DNA of 64,000 nucleotides, taken from an uncultured Acetatifactor sp. Its GTDB lineage: Bacteria > Bacillota > Clostridia > Lachnospirales > Lachnospiraceae. A program made the translations under genes and the position numbers. The stretch is from NCBI GenBank assembly GCA_947627115.1, contig CANQUQ010000002.1, positions 124,001 through 188,000 of the forward strand. Direction: 5' to 3'. Shown here piece after piece: positions 8,856 to 17,208 of the stretch. The notes under the pieces are model-generated. The model ran no database searches and was not told the DNA's origin. It saw only the letters and a program-made list of their open reading frames with translations. Position 1 is the first letter of the stretch. Every line of letters starts with the position of its first letter.

Positions 8856-11480
8856 TCATTTGTTGTTGATCGCCGCCTGTGCTGCCGCCAGCCTTGCGAT
8901 AGGCACCCGGAAGGGCGAGCAGGATACATAGTTGAGCCCGATCTTGTGGCAGAACTCCACGGAACTGGGATCGCCGCCGTGCTCGCCGCAGATTCCCACA
9001 TGGAGGTCGGGATTCTCGGCCTTGCCCAGCTTGATGGCCATCTCCATCAGCCTGCCCACGCCGTTCTGGTCCAGCTTTGCGAAGGGATCGCTCTCCAGGA
9101 TCTTGGCGTTGTAGTAATCGATCAGGAACTTGCCGGCGTCGTCTCTGGAGAAGCCGTAGGTCATCTGCGTCAGGTCGTTGGTGCCGAAGCAGAAGAAGTC
9201 GGCTTCCTTGGCCAGCTCGTCGGCCGTCAGCGCGGCTCTGGGGATCTCGATCATGGTTCCCACCTCGTAATCCAGCTTTGCTCCCGCCGCCTTGATCTCT
9301 TCGTCGGCGGTGCTCACCACAACCTTCTTGACCACCTTCAGCTCTTTCAGGTCGCATACCAGAGGGATCATGATCTCAGGTCTGATATTCCAGTCGGGAT
9401 GGTCCTTCTTCACCTCGATGGCAGCGCGAATCACGGCTTTGGTCTGCATTCTGGCGATTTCCGGATAGGTGACGGCCAGACGGCAGCCTCTGTGTCCCAT
9501 CATGGGGTTGATCTCATGGAGACCGGCGATGATCTTCCGGATCTGCTCCACGGTCTTGCCCTGAGCGGCGGCCAGCTTCTCAATGTCCGCGTCCTCGGTG
9601 GGCACGAACTCATGGAGCGGCGGATCCAGGAAACGGATCGTCACAGGATTGCCCTCCAGCGCCTCGTACAGAGCCTTGAAGTCTCCCTGCTGGTAAGGCA
9701 GGATCTTCTCCAGGGCCTTCTCTCTCTCCTCCGCAGTGTCCGCGCAGATCATCTCGCGGAACGCGGCGATCCTCTCTTCGTCAAAGAACATATGCTCCGT
9801 GCGGCAGAGGCCGATGCCTTCTGCTCCCAGCTCTCTTGCCTTTCTTGCATCCCTGGGGGTGTCCGCATTGGTGCGCACCTTCAACGTCCTGTACTTGTCC
9901 GCCCAGCGCATGATCCTCTCAAATTCTCCGGCTATGGTAGCGTCCACGGTGGGAATCTGCTCGCCGTAGATATTGCCGGTGGCGCCGTCGATGGAAATAT
10001 AGTCTCCCTCGTGGAATTCTCTGCCCGCAAGGGTAAATCTCTTGTTCGCCTCGTCCATGGCGATATCGCCGCAGCCGGATACACAGCAGGTGCCCATACC
10101 GCGGGCCACAACGGCTGCGTGGGAGGTCATACCGCCTCGAACGGTCAGGATGCCCTGTGCCACCTTCATGCCGGTGATATCCTCAGGAGAGGTCTCCAGG
10201 CGCACCAGAACCACCTTCTCGCCTCTGCCTGCCCACATCTCCGCGTCCTCTGCGGAGAACACGATCTTGCCGCAGGCAGCTCCGGGAGATGCTCCCAGGC
10301 CCTTTCCGAGAGGCGTTGCCGCCTTCAGGGCAGCCGCGTCGAACTGGGGATGCAGCAGGGTGTCAAGGTTGCGGGGATCGATCATGGCCACGGCCTCCTC
10401 TTCGGTCCTCATGCCCTCGTCCACCAGGTCGCAGGCGATCTTCAAAGCGGCCTGCGCGGTCCTCTTGCCGTTCCTGGTCTGCAGCATATAGAGCTTTCTG
10501 TTCTCAATGGTGAACTCCATGTCCTGCATGTCTCTGTAGTGATTCTCCAGAGTGGCGCACACGGTCTTGAACTGCTCGTACACCTCAGGCATCACTTCCG
10601 CCATCTTGGAGATCGGCATGGGCGTGCGCACACCTGCCACCACGTCCTCGCCCTGAGCGTTCATCAGGAATTCGCCCATCAGCTTCTTCTCCCCGGTAGC
10701 GGGGTCTCTGGTAAAGGCAACACCGGTGCCGGACTCGTCGGACCAGTTGCCGAATGCCATCATCTGCACATTTACAGCGGTTCCCCAGGAATAGGGAATG
10801 TCGTTGTCCCTGCGGTATACGTTCGCACGGGGGTTGTCCCAGGAGCGGAAAACGGCTTTTACGGCGCCCATGAGCTGCTCCTTGGGGTCGTCCGGGAAAT
10901 CCTGCCCGATCTTTGACTTATACTCGGCCTTGAACTGGTCGGCCAGCTCCTTCAGGTCCTCGGCGGTCAGCTCCACGTCCTGCTTTACGCCCCTCTTTGC
11001 CTTCATCTGATCGATCAGCTCTTCAAAATATTTCTTTCCGACCTCCATCACCACGTCGGAGTACATCTGGATAAATCTTCTGTAGCAGTCCCATGCCCAT
11101 CTCTCGTTGCCAGTCTGGGCAGCGATGGTGTTCACTACGGTCTCGTTCAGTCCCAGATTCAAGATCGTGTCCATCATGCCCGGCATGGAAGCCCGTGCGC
11201 CGGAGCGGACGGAGACAAGAAGAGGATTCTTGGTGTCGCCGAATTTCTTTCCGGTGATCTGCTCCATCTTGCCGATATACTCGTTGATCTGTCCCTGGAT
11301 CTCCTCGTTGATCTGTCTGCCATCCTCGTAGTACTGAGTGCAGGCCTCCGTGGTAATGGTAAAGCCCTGCGGTACGGGCAGTCCGAGATTGGTCATCTCT
11401 GCAAGGTTCGCACCTTTACCGCCCAGGATCTCGCGCATGTTCGCGTTGCCTTCCGTAAACAAGTACACCCATTTTTTCAT
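8856..11480 (-). CDS. ppdK: Pyruvate, phosphate dikinase
   Basis: 874 residues, the length of Clostridium symbiosum PPDK. It interconverts pyruvate, ATP and phosphate with PEP, AMP and pyrophosphate. The N-terminal ATP-grasp domain starts YLFTEGNANMREILGGKGAN. The swivelling domain has the phosphohistidine motif GGMTSHAAVVARGMG (near 455). The C-terminal PEP/pyruvate barrel carries RTEHMFF and the catalytic Cys in GICGEHGGDP (near 831). Monocistronic between its own promoter and terminator. In such anaerobes it serves PPi-linked glycolysis or gluconeogenesis. Confidence 0.98.
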   Translation of the reverse strand: MKKWVYLFTEGNANMREILGGKGANLAEMTNLGLPVPQGFTITTEACTQYYEDGRQINEEIQGQINEYIGKMEQITGKKFGDTKNPLLVSVRSGARASMPGMMDTILNLGLNETVVNTIAAQTGNERWAWDCYRRFIQMYSDVVMEVGKKYFEELIDQMKAKRGVKQDVELTAEDLKELADQFKAEYKSKIGQDFPDDPKEQLMGAVKAVFRSWDNPRANVYRRDNDIPYSWGTAVNVQMMAFGNWSDESGTGVAFTRDPATGEKKLMGEFLMNAQGEDVVAGVRTPMPISKMAEVMPEVYEQFKTVCATLENHYRDMQDMEFTIENRKLYMLQTRNGKRTAQAALKIACDLVDEGMRTEEEAVAMIDPRNLDTLLHPQFDAAALKAATPLGKGLGASPGAACGKIVFSAEDAEMWAGRGEKVVLVRLETSPEDITGMKVAQGILTVRGGMTSHAAVVARGMGTCCVSGCGDIAMDEANKRFTLAGREFHEGDYISIDGATGNIYGEQIPTVDATIAGEFERIMRWADKYRTLKVRTNADTPRDARKARELGAEGIGLCRTEHMFFDEERIAAFREMICADTAEEREKALEKILPYQQGDFKALYEALEGNPVTIRFLDPPLHEFVPTEDADIEKLAAAQGKTVEQIRKIIAGLHEINPMMGHRGCRLAVTYPEIARMQTKAVIRAAIEVKKDHPDWNIRPEIMIPLVCDLKELKVVKKVVVSTADEEIKAAGAKLDYEVGTMIEIPRAALTADELAKEADFFCFGTNDLTQMTYGFSRDDAGKFLIDYYNAKILESDPFAKLDQNGVGRLMEMAIKLGKAENPDLHVGICGEHGGDPSSVEFCHKIGLNYVSCSPFRVPIARLAAAQAAINNK

Positions 11481-11543
11481 GTTTGTCTATCTTCCTTTCA
11501 TTAAAAAATTATAGATAGCAGAAGCCGCTCGGCCGTTGACACG

Positions 11544-11569
11544 AAAAAAAGCCGAACCCCTTCGTTCAG
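11544..11569 (-). promoter_or_regulatory. Terminator-like hairpin at the 5' end of the ppdK leader
   Basis: On the minus strand CTGAAC and GTTCGG can pair around a 6-base loop (11569-11552), and CTTTTTTT follows (11551-11544). It begins only a few bases after the predicted transcription start. It could be an attenuator, a 5'-end stabilising hairpin, or a terminator of the upstream phosphodiesterase gene with the promoter misplaced. Confidence 0.4.
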
Positions 11570-11578
11570 TATGTAATT

Positions 11579-11607
11579 ATTGTAGCAATTTTACCAAAAA
11601 ATAGCAA
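11579..11607 (-). promoter_or_regulatory. Promoter of ppdK
   Basis: TTGCTA (11607-11602), a 17-base spacer and TACAAT (11584-11579) are a good sigma-A match, about 100 bases upstream of ppdK, whose ribosome binding site is GAAAGGAAG. Confidence 0.6.
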
Positions 11608-11614
11608 GGTAAAT

Positions 11615-12448
11615 TTAGCGTTGCGGCACAAAACTGTCAAAAATGTAGATGTCAAAGTTCTTTTTGGCTCTTTCCAGCTCATCCTGGCTCTTGATCGTCC
11701 AGGCGGCCGCCGTTCCGCGGTACAGACGCCGGCAGAGGCTCCGGGAGAGCATACCGGGATATTTGTGGTTATAGGCGATGAAATCCGGTCTGCCGAGCCA
11801 GTTGAACATCAGGTTCTGCAGGAAGAAATACAGCGGGCCGGAGTACTCGCCCTCCCTCTGAAAGGCGTCGGCCAGCTGTCCTCTCACCACCTTCCGGCGG
11901 TTGCGCCGATACCAGAGCACGCCGAGGGGATTAAAGGATTCGATACAGTACATTCCCCTGTAACCGGAAAGCAGCTTGTCCACCGCCGGGCACAGAGAAA
12001 CATCCACAGCCTCTATCTTCAGCTCTACGATCAGGGGGACCTTCCCGTCCACAAGCTTCAGCACGTCCGCCAGCTTCGGGATCCTCTGGTCCGACCGGCA
12101 CAGGGAGAGCTCCTGGAGCTCGTCGAAGGTGTACAGGCAGAGCTTTCCCTCCCTGCCGCACAGCCGGTCCAGCGTGTAGTCATGGAACACTACCGGCACT
12201 CCGTCCTTTGTCAGCTGTACGTCCAGCTCGATGCCGAAGCCCGCATCCACAGCCTTTTGAAAGGCGCGCAGAGAATTCTCCGGCGCATCGGAGGCGTTGT
12301 CGTGGAGCCCCCGGTGGGCATACAGCCAATTCTTCAGCCCATCCGCATCGGGACGGCCCGCCATCCTCGGCATGATCATCAGCAGATACAGCAGCACGGC
12401 CGCGGCCAGGCATATGAAAATAATCGCACATACGGTCGGTATATTCAT
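11615..12448 (-). CDS. Membrane-anchored glycerophosphodiester phosphodiesterase
   Basis: 277 residues from the start at 12448 (MNIPTVCAIIF); a longer frame from 12508 lacks a family-like N-terminus. One membrane segment (about 4-27) is followed by a GDPD domain with AHRGLHDN, PENSLRAF, GIELDVQLTKDG and VFHDYTLDR. These supply the His and acidic metal ligands of the TIM-barrel enzyme. It hydrolyses glycerophosphodiesters to glycerol-3-phosphate and an alcohol, in phospholipid or teichoic acid turnover. The active domain probably faces outside (inference). It stands alone, divergent from the ABC-F gene. Confidence 0.9.
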   Translation of the reverse strand: MNIPTVCAIIFICLAAAVLLYLLMIMPRMAGRPDADGLKNWLYAHRGLHDNASDAPENSLRAFQKAVDAGFGIELDVQLTKDGVPVVFHDYTLDRLCGREGKLCLYTFDELQELSLCRSDQRIPKLADVLKLVDGKVPLIVELKIEAVDVSLCPAVDKLLSGYRGMYCIESFNPLGVLWYRRNRRKVVRGQLADAFQREGEYSGPLYFFLQNLMFNWLGRPDFIAYNHKYPGMLSRSLCRRLYRGTAAAWTIKSQDELERAKKNFDIYIFDSFVPQR

Positions 12449-12581
12449 CTCACGTTCGGTCCTTTCTCCGCCCTTTGCCCGGAGAGCATGAGCCCTGCCC
12501 CGGAACATTCTTCATCACCGGTACATATTTCCAGTTTAACAGAAGAACCTGTCCCCTGCAATCACAAATCACCTTTTTTGC

Positions 12582-12609
12582 TTGCATTTTCTATGGATTA
12601 ATGTAAAAT
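12582..12609 (+). promoter_or_regulatory. Promoter of the ABC-F gene
   Basis: TTGCAT (12582-12587), a 16-base spacer and TAAAAT (12604-12609) lie about 47 bases upstream of the ATG at 12656; GGGAAGGG provides the ribosome binding site. Confidence 0.55.
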
Positions 12610-12655
12610 AGAGAATAGTTGTGCGTCCATACAGCACACAGGGAAGGGCAAAAAT

Positions 12656-14293
12656 ATGATCAGTGCGAACAACGTAACTTACAGAGTGGGCAAGAAGGCC
12701 CTGTTTGAAGATGTCAATATCAAATTTACCGAGGGCAACTGCTACGGCCTTATCGGGGCCAACGGCGCCGGAAAATCTACCTTTCTGAAGATCCTGTCCG
12801 GCAAGCTGGAGACCACCAAGGGCGATATTGCGATCACCCCCGGCCAGCGGCTCTCCGTGCTGGAGCAGGATCATTTCAAATACGACGACTGCGTGGTCAT
12901 GGACACGGTCATCATGGGCAACGAACGGCTGTACCAGATCATGAAGGAGAAGGATGCCATCTACGCCAAGGAGGACTTCTCCGACGAGGACGGCATCAGG
13001 GCCAGCGAGCTGGAGGCCGAGTTCGCGGAGATGGACGGATGGGAAGCGGAGTCCAACGCCGCCATGCTGCTGAACGGTCTGGGCATCGACACCGAATTCC
13101 ACTATGCCGTGATGAAGGACCTGGACGGAAGCTTAAAGGTGAAGGTGCTGCTGGCAAAAGCGCTGTTCGGCAACCCCGACATCCTACTTCTGGACGAGCC
13201 CACCAACCACCTGGACCTGGATGCCATCGCATGGCTGGAGGAATTCCTCATCAACTTTGAGAACACTGTGATCGTGGTGTCCCACGACCGCTATTTTCTG
13301 AATAAGGTCTGTACCCACACCGCCGATATCGACTACGGCAAGATCCAGCTCTATGCCGGAAATTACGACTTCTGGTATGAGTCCAGCCAGCTGCTGATCA
13401 AACAGATGAAGGAGGCCAACAAGAAGAAGGAGGAAAAGATCAAAGAGCTTCAGGAGTTCATCTCCCGCTTCTCCGCCAACGCCTCCAAGTCCAAGCAGGC
13501 CACCTCCAGAAAGCGCGCTCTGGAAAAGATCGAGCTGGATGAGATCAAGCCCTCCAGCAGAAAATACCCCTATATTGATTTCAGGCCCGACCGCGAGATC
13601 GGCAATGAGATCCTCACCGTGGAGCATCTGTCCAAGACCATCAATGGCCAGAAGGTGCTGGACGACATTTCCTTCGTGATGGGGCACGATGACAAGATTG
13701 CTTTTGTGGGCAGCCAGGAGCTGGCCAAGACCACTCTGTTCCAGATCCTCATGGGCGAATTGGAGCCGGACGAGGGCACCTACAAGTGGGGCGTCACCAC
13801 CTCACAGGCCTACTTCCCCAAGGACAATACCGCGGAGTTCGACAACGACCTGACCATCACGGACTGGCTCACCGGCTATTCTCCCGTAAAGGACGTGACC
13901 TATGTGCGCGGCTTCCTGGGACGTATGCTCTTCGCCGGCGAGGACGGCGTTAAGAAGGTGAAGGTTCTCTCCGGAGGGGAGAAGGTCCGCTGCATGCTGT
14001 CCAAGATGATGATCAGCGGCGCCAACTGCCTGATTCTTGACGAACCCACCAACCATCTGGATATGGAATCCATCACCGCCCTGAACAACGGTCTGATCAA
14101 GTTCCCCGGCGTGGCCCTGTTCTCCTGCCACGATCACCAGTTCGTGGAGACGACCGCGAACCGCATTATGGAAATACTGCCCGACGGTTCCCTGATCGAT
14201 AAGATCACCACATATGACGAATATCTGGCGAGCGACGAGATGGCCAGAAAACGCACCGTATTCACCGCAGACAAGGAAGATGACGAAGATTGA
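12656..14293 (+). CDS. ABC-F family ATPase (YbiT-like) with a non-canonical second P-loop
   Basis: 545 residues with two ABC domains in one chain and no membrane domain, the ABC-F layout of ribosome-associated translation factors. NBD1 has GANGAGKST (Walker A), a modified signature DLDGSLKVKVLL and LLLDEPTNHLDLD. A charged linker of about 70 residues (KEANKKKEEKIKELQEF onward) follows. NBD2 has a normal signature LSGGEKVR and LILDEPTNHLDME, but its P-loop reads GSQELAKTT, with Ala in place of the Gly before Lys. Length and linker suggest the YbiT branch. The PHP gene overlaps its stop codon. Confidence 0.92.
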   Translation: MISANNVTYRVGKKALFEDVNIKFTEGNCYGLIGANGAGKSTFLKILSGKLETTKGDIAITPGQRLSVLEQDHFKYDDCVVMDTVIMGNERLYQIMKEKDAIYAKEDFSDEDGIRASELEAEFAEMDGWEAESNAAMLLNGLGIDTEFHYAVMKDLDGSLKVKVLLAKALFGNPDILLLDEPTNHLDLDAIAWLEEFLINFENTVIVVSHDRYFLNKVCTHTADIDYGKIQLYAGNYDFWYESSQLLIKQMKEANKKKEEKIKELQEFISRFSANASKSKQATSRKRALEKIELDEIKPSSRKYPYIDFRPDREIGNEILTVEHLSKTINGQKVLDDISFVMGHDDKIAFVGSQELAKTTLFQILMGELEPDEGTYKWGVTTSQAYFPKDNTAEFDNDLTITDWLTGYSPVKDVTYVRGFLGRMLFAGEDGVKKVKVLSGGEKVRCMLSKMMISGANCLILDEPTNHLDMESITALNNGLIKFPGVALFSCHDHQFVETTANRIMEILPDGSLIDKITTYDEYLASDEMARKRTVFTADKEDDED

Positions 14294-15228
14294 TGGGGGC
14301 GGAACGCAAAGCTATGAGACCTATAGATCTGCACGTACACTCCAGCTGCTCCGACGGCACCCTTTCCCCCACGGAGCTGGTGGACTACGCCGCCAAAAAG
14401 GGCCTGGCGGCATTTGCCCTGACCGATCACGACACAGTGGACGGCCTGGAGGAGGCCATACAGTATGCACGGCGGCTGGGTCAGGAGCGGCCCTGTCACG
14501 AAAATGCGGACCCCGGCCCTGCCAGCCCTGTTCCCGAAGTGGTGCCCGGCATTGAGCTTTCCACGGAGTATCAGGGCAGGGATATCCATGTGCTGGGCCT
14601 GTTCATAGACTACCGCAGGAAATCCTTCCTGAGCAGACTGCGGGAATTTGTGGACTCAAGGGACGAGCGCAACAAAAAGATGTGCTCTCTGCTGCAGCAG
14701 GCCGGCGTACCTGTGACCTATGAGGAGCTGACGGCGGCCTACCCCGACTCGGTGATCACCAGGGCGCACTATGCAGGCTATATGCTGAAGAAGGGCTATA
14801 TCAAAAACAGACAGGAAGCCTTCGACCGCTATATCGGCGATGAGGCTCCCTGTTATATTCCCCGTGAAAAAATAACTCCCGCCCAGGCGGTGGAAATGCT
14901 CCTTCAGGCCGGCGGCGTACCCGTTCTGGCACACCCGATCCTCTATCACATGAGCGAGGAACGGCTGGAGCGGCTGGTCCGTGAGCTGAAGGACTCCGGG
15001 CTGATAGGCATTGAAGCCGTTTACAGCACGTACAGCGCCGCCGATGAACGTCAGATCCGCGGCCTGGCTCAAAAATATGACCTGCTCCCAAGCGGCGGCA
15101 GCGATTTCCACGGTGCCAACAAGCCCGGCCTGGACCTGGGGGTGGGTTACGGAAATCTGTTCGTGCCTCAGGACCTGCTCGTTTCCATCAAAAAAGCAAT
15201 TCCGGTATCCTCACGTCTCACACCTTAG
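14293..15228 (+). CDS. PHP-domain phosphoesterase (YciV/RNase AM type)
   Basis: About 311 residues. PHP metal-binding motifs are clear: DLHVHSSCSDGT near the N-terminus, LTDHDT, HPIL in the middle and GGSDFHG near the end. Relatives act as 3',5'-nucleoside bisphosphate phosphatases or 5'-3' exoribonucleases. A loop of about 15 residues rich in Pro (NADPGPASPVPEVVPG) lengthens the region after the second motif. ATG at 14293 overlaps the preceding TGA (TGATG), so it is probably coupled to the ABC-F gene; an internal ATG at 14314 (MRPIDLHVHS) is an equally family-like start. The 3' end overlaps the convergent CPBP gene by 18 bases. Confidence 0.88.
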   Translation: MGAERKAMRPIDLHVHSSCSDGTLSPTELVDYAAKKGLAAFALTDHDTVDGLEEAIQYARRLGQERPCHENADPGPASPVPEVVPGIELSTEYQGRDIHVLGLFIDYRRKSFLSRLREFVDSRDERNKKMCSLLQQAGVPVTYEELTAAYPDSVITRAHYAGYMLKKGYIKNRQEAFDRYIGDEAPCYIPREKITPAQAVEMLLQAGGVPVLAHPILYHMSEERLERLVRELKDSGLIGIEAVYSTYSAADERQIRGLAQKYDLLPSGGSDFHGANKPGLDLGVGYGNLFVPQDLLVSIKKAIPVSSRLTP

Positions 15229-16128
15229 AATCCTGTTATTCTCACTGACCATCAGCGCAATCGTGGCGGCGATCCCCGCAAACATGATCACCAGATACAC
15301 CGGCAGACTTTCGGGGACTGCCAGGAACAGTAATCCTATGAAAAAGGAAGAGGAAAAATTCACTGTAAAATGAGCCAGCATGGAAGGGATCAGGCTGTTG
15401 TACCGATGCCTGAGCCATCCGAAGCAGAGGCCCATGTAGAAGGCATAGGTGCCCTGCACCAGATTGAGATGCAAAATGCCGAAGATCAGCGCCTGGATCG
15501 TATTGGCGATCCAAAAGGCCGCCCGGCGGTTCTTCATGCCGCCCACTATCCTTTGGGCGTAGTGGAAGGTCACGCCCCTGCACAAAAGCTCCTCCCCCAC
15601 CGGCGCAATGCAGATACTGACAAAGATCACCAGGGGATCGACTCCCATCCCCGCCGATTCCATCAGCTCCTCGTAATGGCGGATGAGCTCCGGCACAACA
15701 TACTCTGCCGACAGCAAGAGCGCATTGGAGCTTATGTCTACCAGCAGCCCCATCAGGACGGCCGTGAGAACGATCCTGCCGGTAAAGGCCCTGCCCGTTC
15801 TCCGCGGCATGCGCCTGCGGCAGCCAAAATAATACCACAGTCCGAAAACCAGCAAGCCCAGTCCCTGACAGAGCAGAAGGATGATCCCCTGATTGCCCAT
15901 GACGGCATCCATGACCGCCTGCTGCATGGCATCGGTGTCCGTCGGACCTGCGGGCCCTGCCTGGACGGCCAGCGCAACGGCGATCACGAACGCCACCGCA
16001 TTCATGATCACGACCTGTATTATCAGATCCGTGACCATGGGCAGAACGGTCATTCCCGTCCAGCCTGCCGTTTTCCAAAAGCCCTGCTTACTGCTTCCCA
16101 AATCGTCTGTCTCCTGTCCGTTCCGCAT
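15211..16128 (-). CDS. CPBP-family intramembrane metalloprotease
   Basis: About 305 residues with six or more hydrophobic segments. The CPBP/Abi motifs are complete: GEELLCRG (EExxxR), FGILHLN (FxxxH) and HFTVN (HxxxN), the glutamate and histidine metal ligands of Rce1-type proteases. ATG at 16128 has GAGGGA seven bases upstream and lies four bases after the acidic-protein gene; upstream TTG codons (16146, 16143) are less likely. Substrate unknown; family members process prenylated or bacteriocin-type peptides. It probably works with the small acidic protein encoded just before it (inference from spacing). Confidence 0.9.
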   Translation of the reverse strand: MRNGQETDDLGSSKQGFWKTAGWTGMTVLPMVTDLIIQVVIMNAVAFVIAVALAVQAGPAGPTDTDAMQQAVMDAVMGNQGIILLLCQGLGLLVFGLWYYFGCRRRMPRRTGRAFTGRIVLTAVLMGLLVDISSNALLLSAEYVVPELIRHYEELMESAGMGVDPLVIFVSICIAPVGEELLCRGVTFHYAQRIVGGMKNRRAAFWIANTIQALIFGILHLNLVQGTYAFYMGLCFGWLRHRYNSLIPSMLAHFTVNFSSSFFIGLLFLAVPESLPVYLVIMFAGIAATIALMVSENNRILRCET

Positions 16129-16132
16129 TACC

Positions 16133-16396
16133 TTATCCCTCAACAATCAGATATCTGCCGTCTCCGATGTCAAATACCTCATCTGCGGAAAGGATCTCGT
16201 CTCCCACTGCACCCTCCAGATCGATCCCCTCCTCCTCAAAGTATTCGGCCACCTCGTCCGCAGAGTTCACCACTACGGCCATGCACTCCTCCAGAAAATC
16301 CTCCGCCTCCTCCAGAGTCTCTGCGACCTGCTCAGGGAAAAGCTGTAATTGATTCTCCAGAAAGCACTCTAACACTTCGTCGTCAAACTCTCGCAT
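16133..16396 (-). CDS. Small, highly acidic protein of unknown function
   Basis: 87 residues starting MREFDDEVLECFLENQLQLF, with a textbook AAGGAGG six bases ahead of the ATG. More than a quarter of residues are Asp or Glu and there are few basic residues. Predicted mostly helical with three acidic helices (for example ETLEEAEDFLEECM) and a short beta end (DGRYLIVEG). No signal peptide. No family recognised with confidence. It is the first gene of a unit with the CPBP protease, with its own promoter and an adjacent dyad, so it may be a substrate, chaperone or inhibitor for the protease (speculative). Confidence 0.8.
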   Translation of the reverse strand: MREFDDEVLECFLENQLQLFPEQVAETLEEAEDFLEECMAVVVNSADEVAEYFEEEGIDLEGAVGDEILSADEVFDIGDGRYLIVEG

Positions 16397-16441
16397 TTGC
16401 AACCTCCTTATACCGCGTCCTGTGAAACCGGTTTTGGCTAT

Positions 16442-16470
16442 ATGATAATATGCCGATGCGGACGCGTCAA
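16442..16470 (-). promoter_or_regulatory. Promoter of the acidic protein-CPBP unit
   Basis: TTGACG (16470-16465), a 17-base spacer and TATCAT (16447-16442) lie about 45 bases upstream of the ATG. Confidence 0.6.
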
Positions 16471-16472
16471 TA

Positions 16473-16487
16473 TTGCACCATGTGCAA
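16473..16487. promoter_or_regulatory. Palindrome TTGCAC-CAT-GTGCAA next to the -35 box
   Basis: A perfect 6+6 dyad immediately upstream of the -35 hexamer of the acidic protein-CPBP promoter. Its place and symmetry fit the binding site of a dimeric regulator; the regulator is unknown. Confidence 0.4.
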
Positions 16488-16557
16488 AAGTAAGATAGAT
16501 ATTTTATACATATTACACAGAAGGGCATCCGACGGTGCGCCTTTCGCCCCTGCGCGC

Positions 16558-17208
16558 CTACAGAAAATCCAGCACCTCCAGCGGATGAGTGACAAGGGCA
16601 TCCGCACCGCCCTCCAGCAGCTCTGCGGAATCCCGAAATCCCCACAGCGCCCCTAGGGTAAGAACGCCGGCATTCCTTCCCGTCCTCATGTCCGTGGCAG
16701 TATCTCCCAGATACAGGATCTCCTCCTGCTTCAGCCCAAGCTGCTGCGATATCCGGAACACTCCCTCCGGGCTGGGCTTGATGGCGGTATTCTCCTGCTG
16801 GCCGCGGATCTCGTCAAAACAGTCCCTGCCGAACAGGGTCTCGATCACATTCACCGTCTCCGCGTGGGGCTTGTTGGACAGCACAGCGATCAGAAGCCCT
16901 CTCTCCTTCAGCTCCCTGATCAGTTCGGGAATCCCATCGTAGGGCTTTACCTCATACATGCAGTTCTCCCGAAATATTTTCCGGTACAGGGAAAAGACCT
17001 CCTGAAAGTGTACGAGCTCCTCATCTCCGCCCGCCGCCAGAGCCCTGCGGATCAGATTTGCGGCGCCGTCTCCCACAAAGTATTTGTACTGCTCCTGCGT
17101 AAAGGGGCCGAAGCCGAATGCTCCCAGCGCCCTGTCGCCGCAGTATTTGATGCTGGCTATGGTGTCGGACAGGGTTCCGTCCAGATCGAAGATCACCGCC
17201 TTTTTCAT
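16558..17208 (-). CDS. HAD-family phosphatase, phosphoglycolate phosphatase-like
   Basis: 216 residues from ATG 17208, which overlaps the maf stop as ATGA. HAD motifs: FDLDGTLSDT (nucleophile D8 and acid D10), VLSNKPH (motif II), KPSPEG (motif III Lys) and LGDTATDMRTG (motif IV). The cap is the helical C1 type, as in Gph and PpaX. Likely substrates are small phosphoesters or pyrophosphate. Translationally coupled to Maf, so both may clean up nucleotide or phosphate metabolites downstream of the polyphosphate genes (inference). Confidence 0.88.
   Translation of the reverse strand: MKKAVIFDLDGTLSDTIASIKYCGDRALGAFGFGPFTQEQYKYFVGDGAANLIRRALAAGGDEELVHFQEVFSLYRKIFRENCMYEVKPYDGIPELIRELKERGLLIAVLSNKPHAETVNVIETLFGRDCFDEIRGQQENTAIKPSPEGVFRISQQLGLKQEEILYLGDTATDMRTGRNAGVLTLGALWGFRDSAELLEGGADALVTHPLEVLDFL

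Noticed and set aside
8766..10916. Open frame of 716 codons on the plus strand
   Set aside because: Antisense to ppdK, rich in His, Leu and Gly without any motif; a shadow of a real gene.
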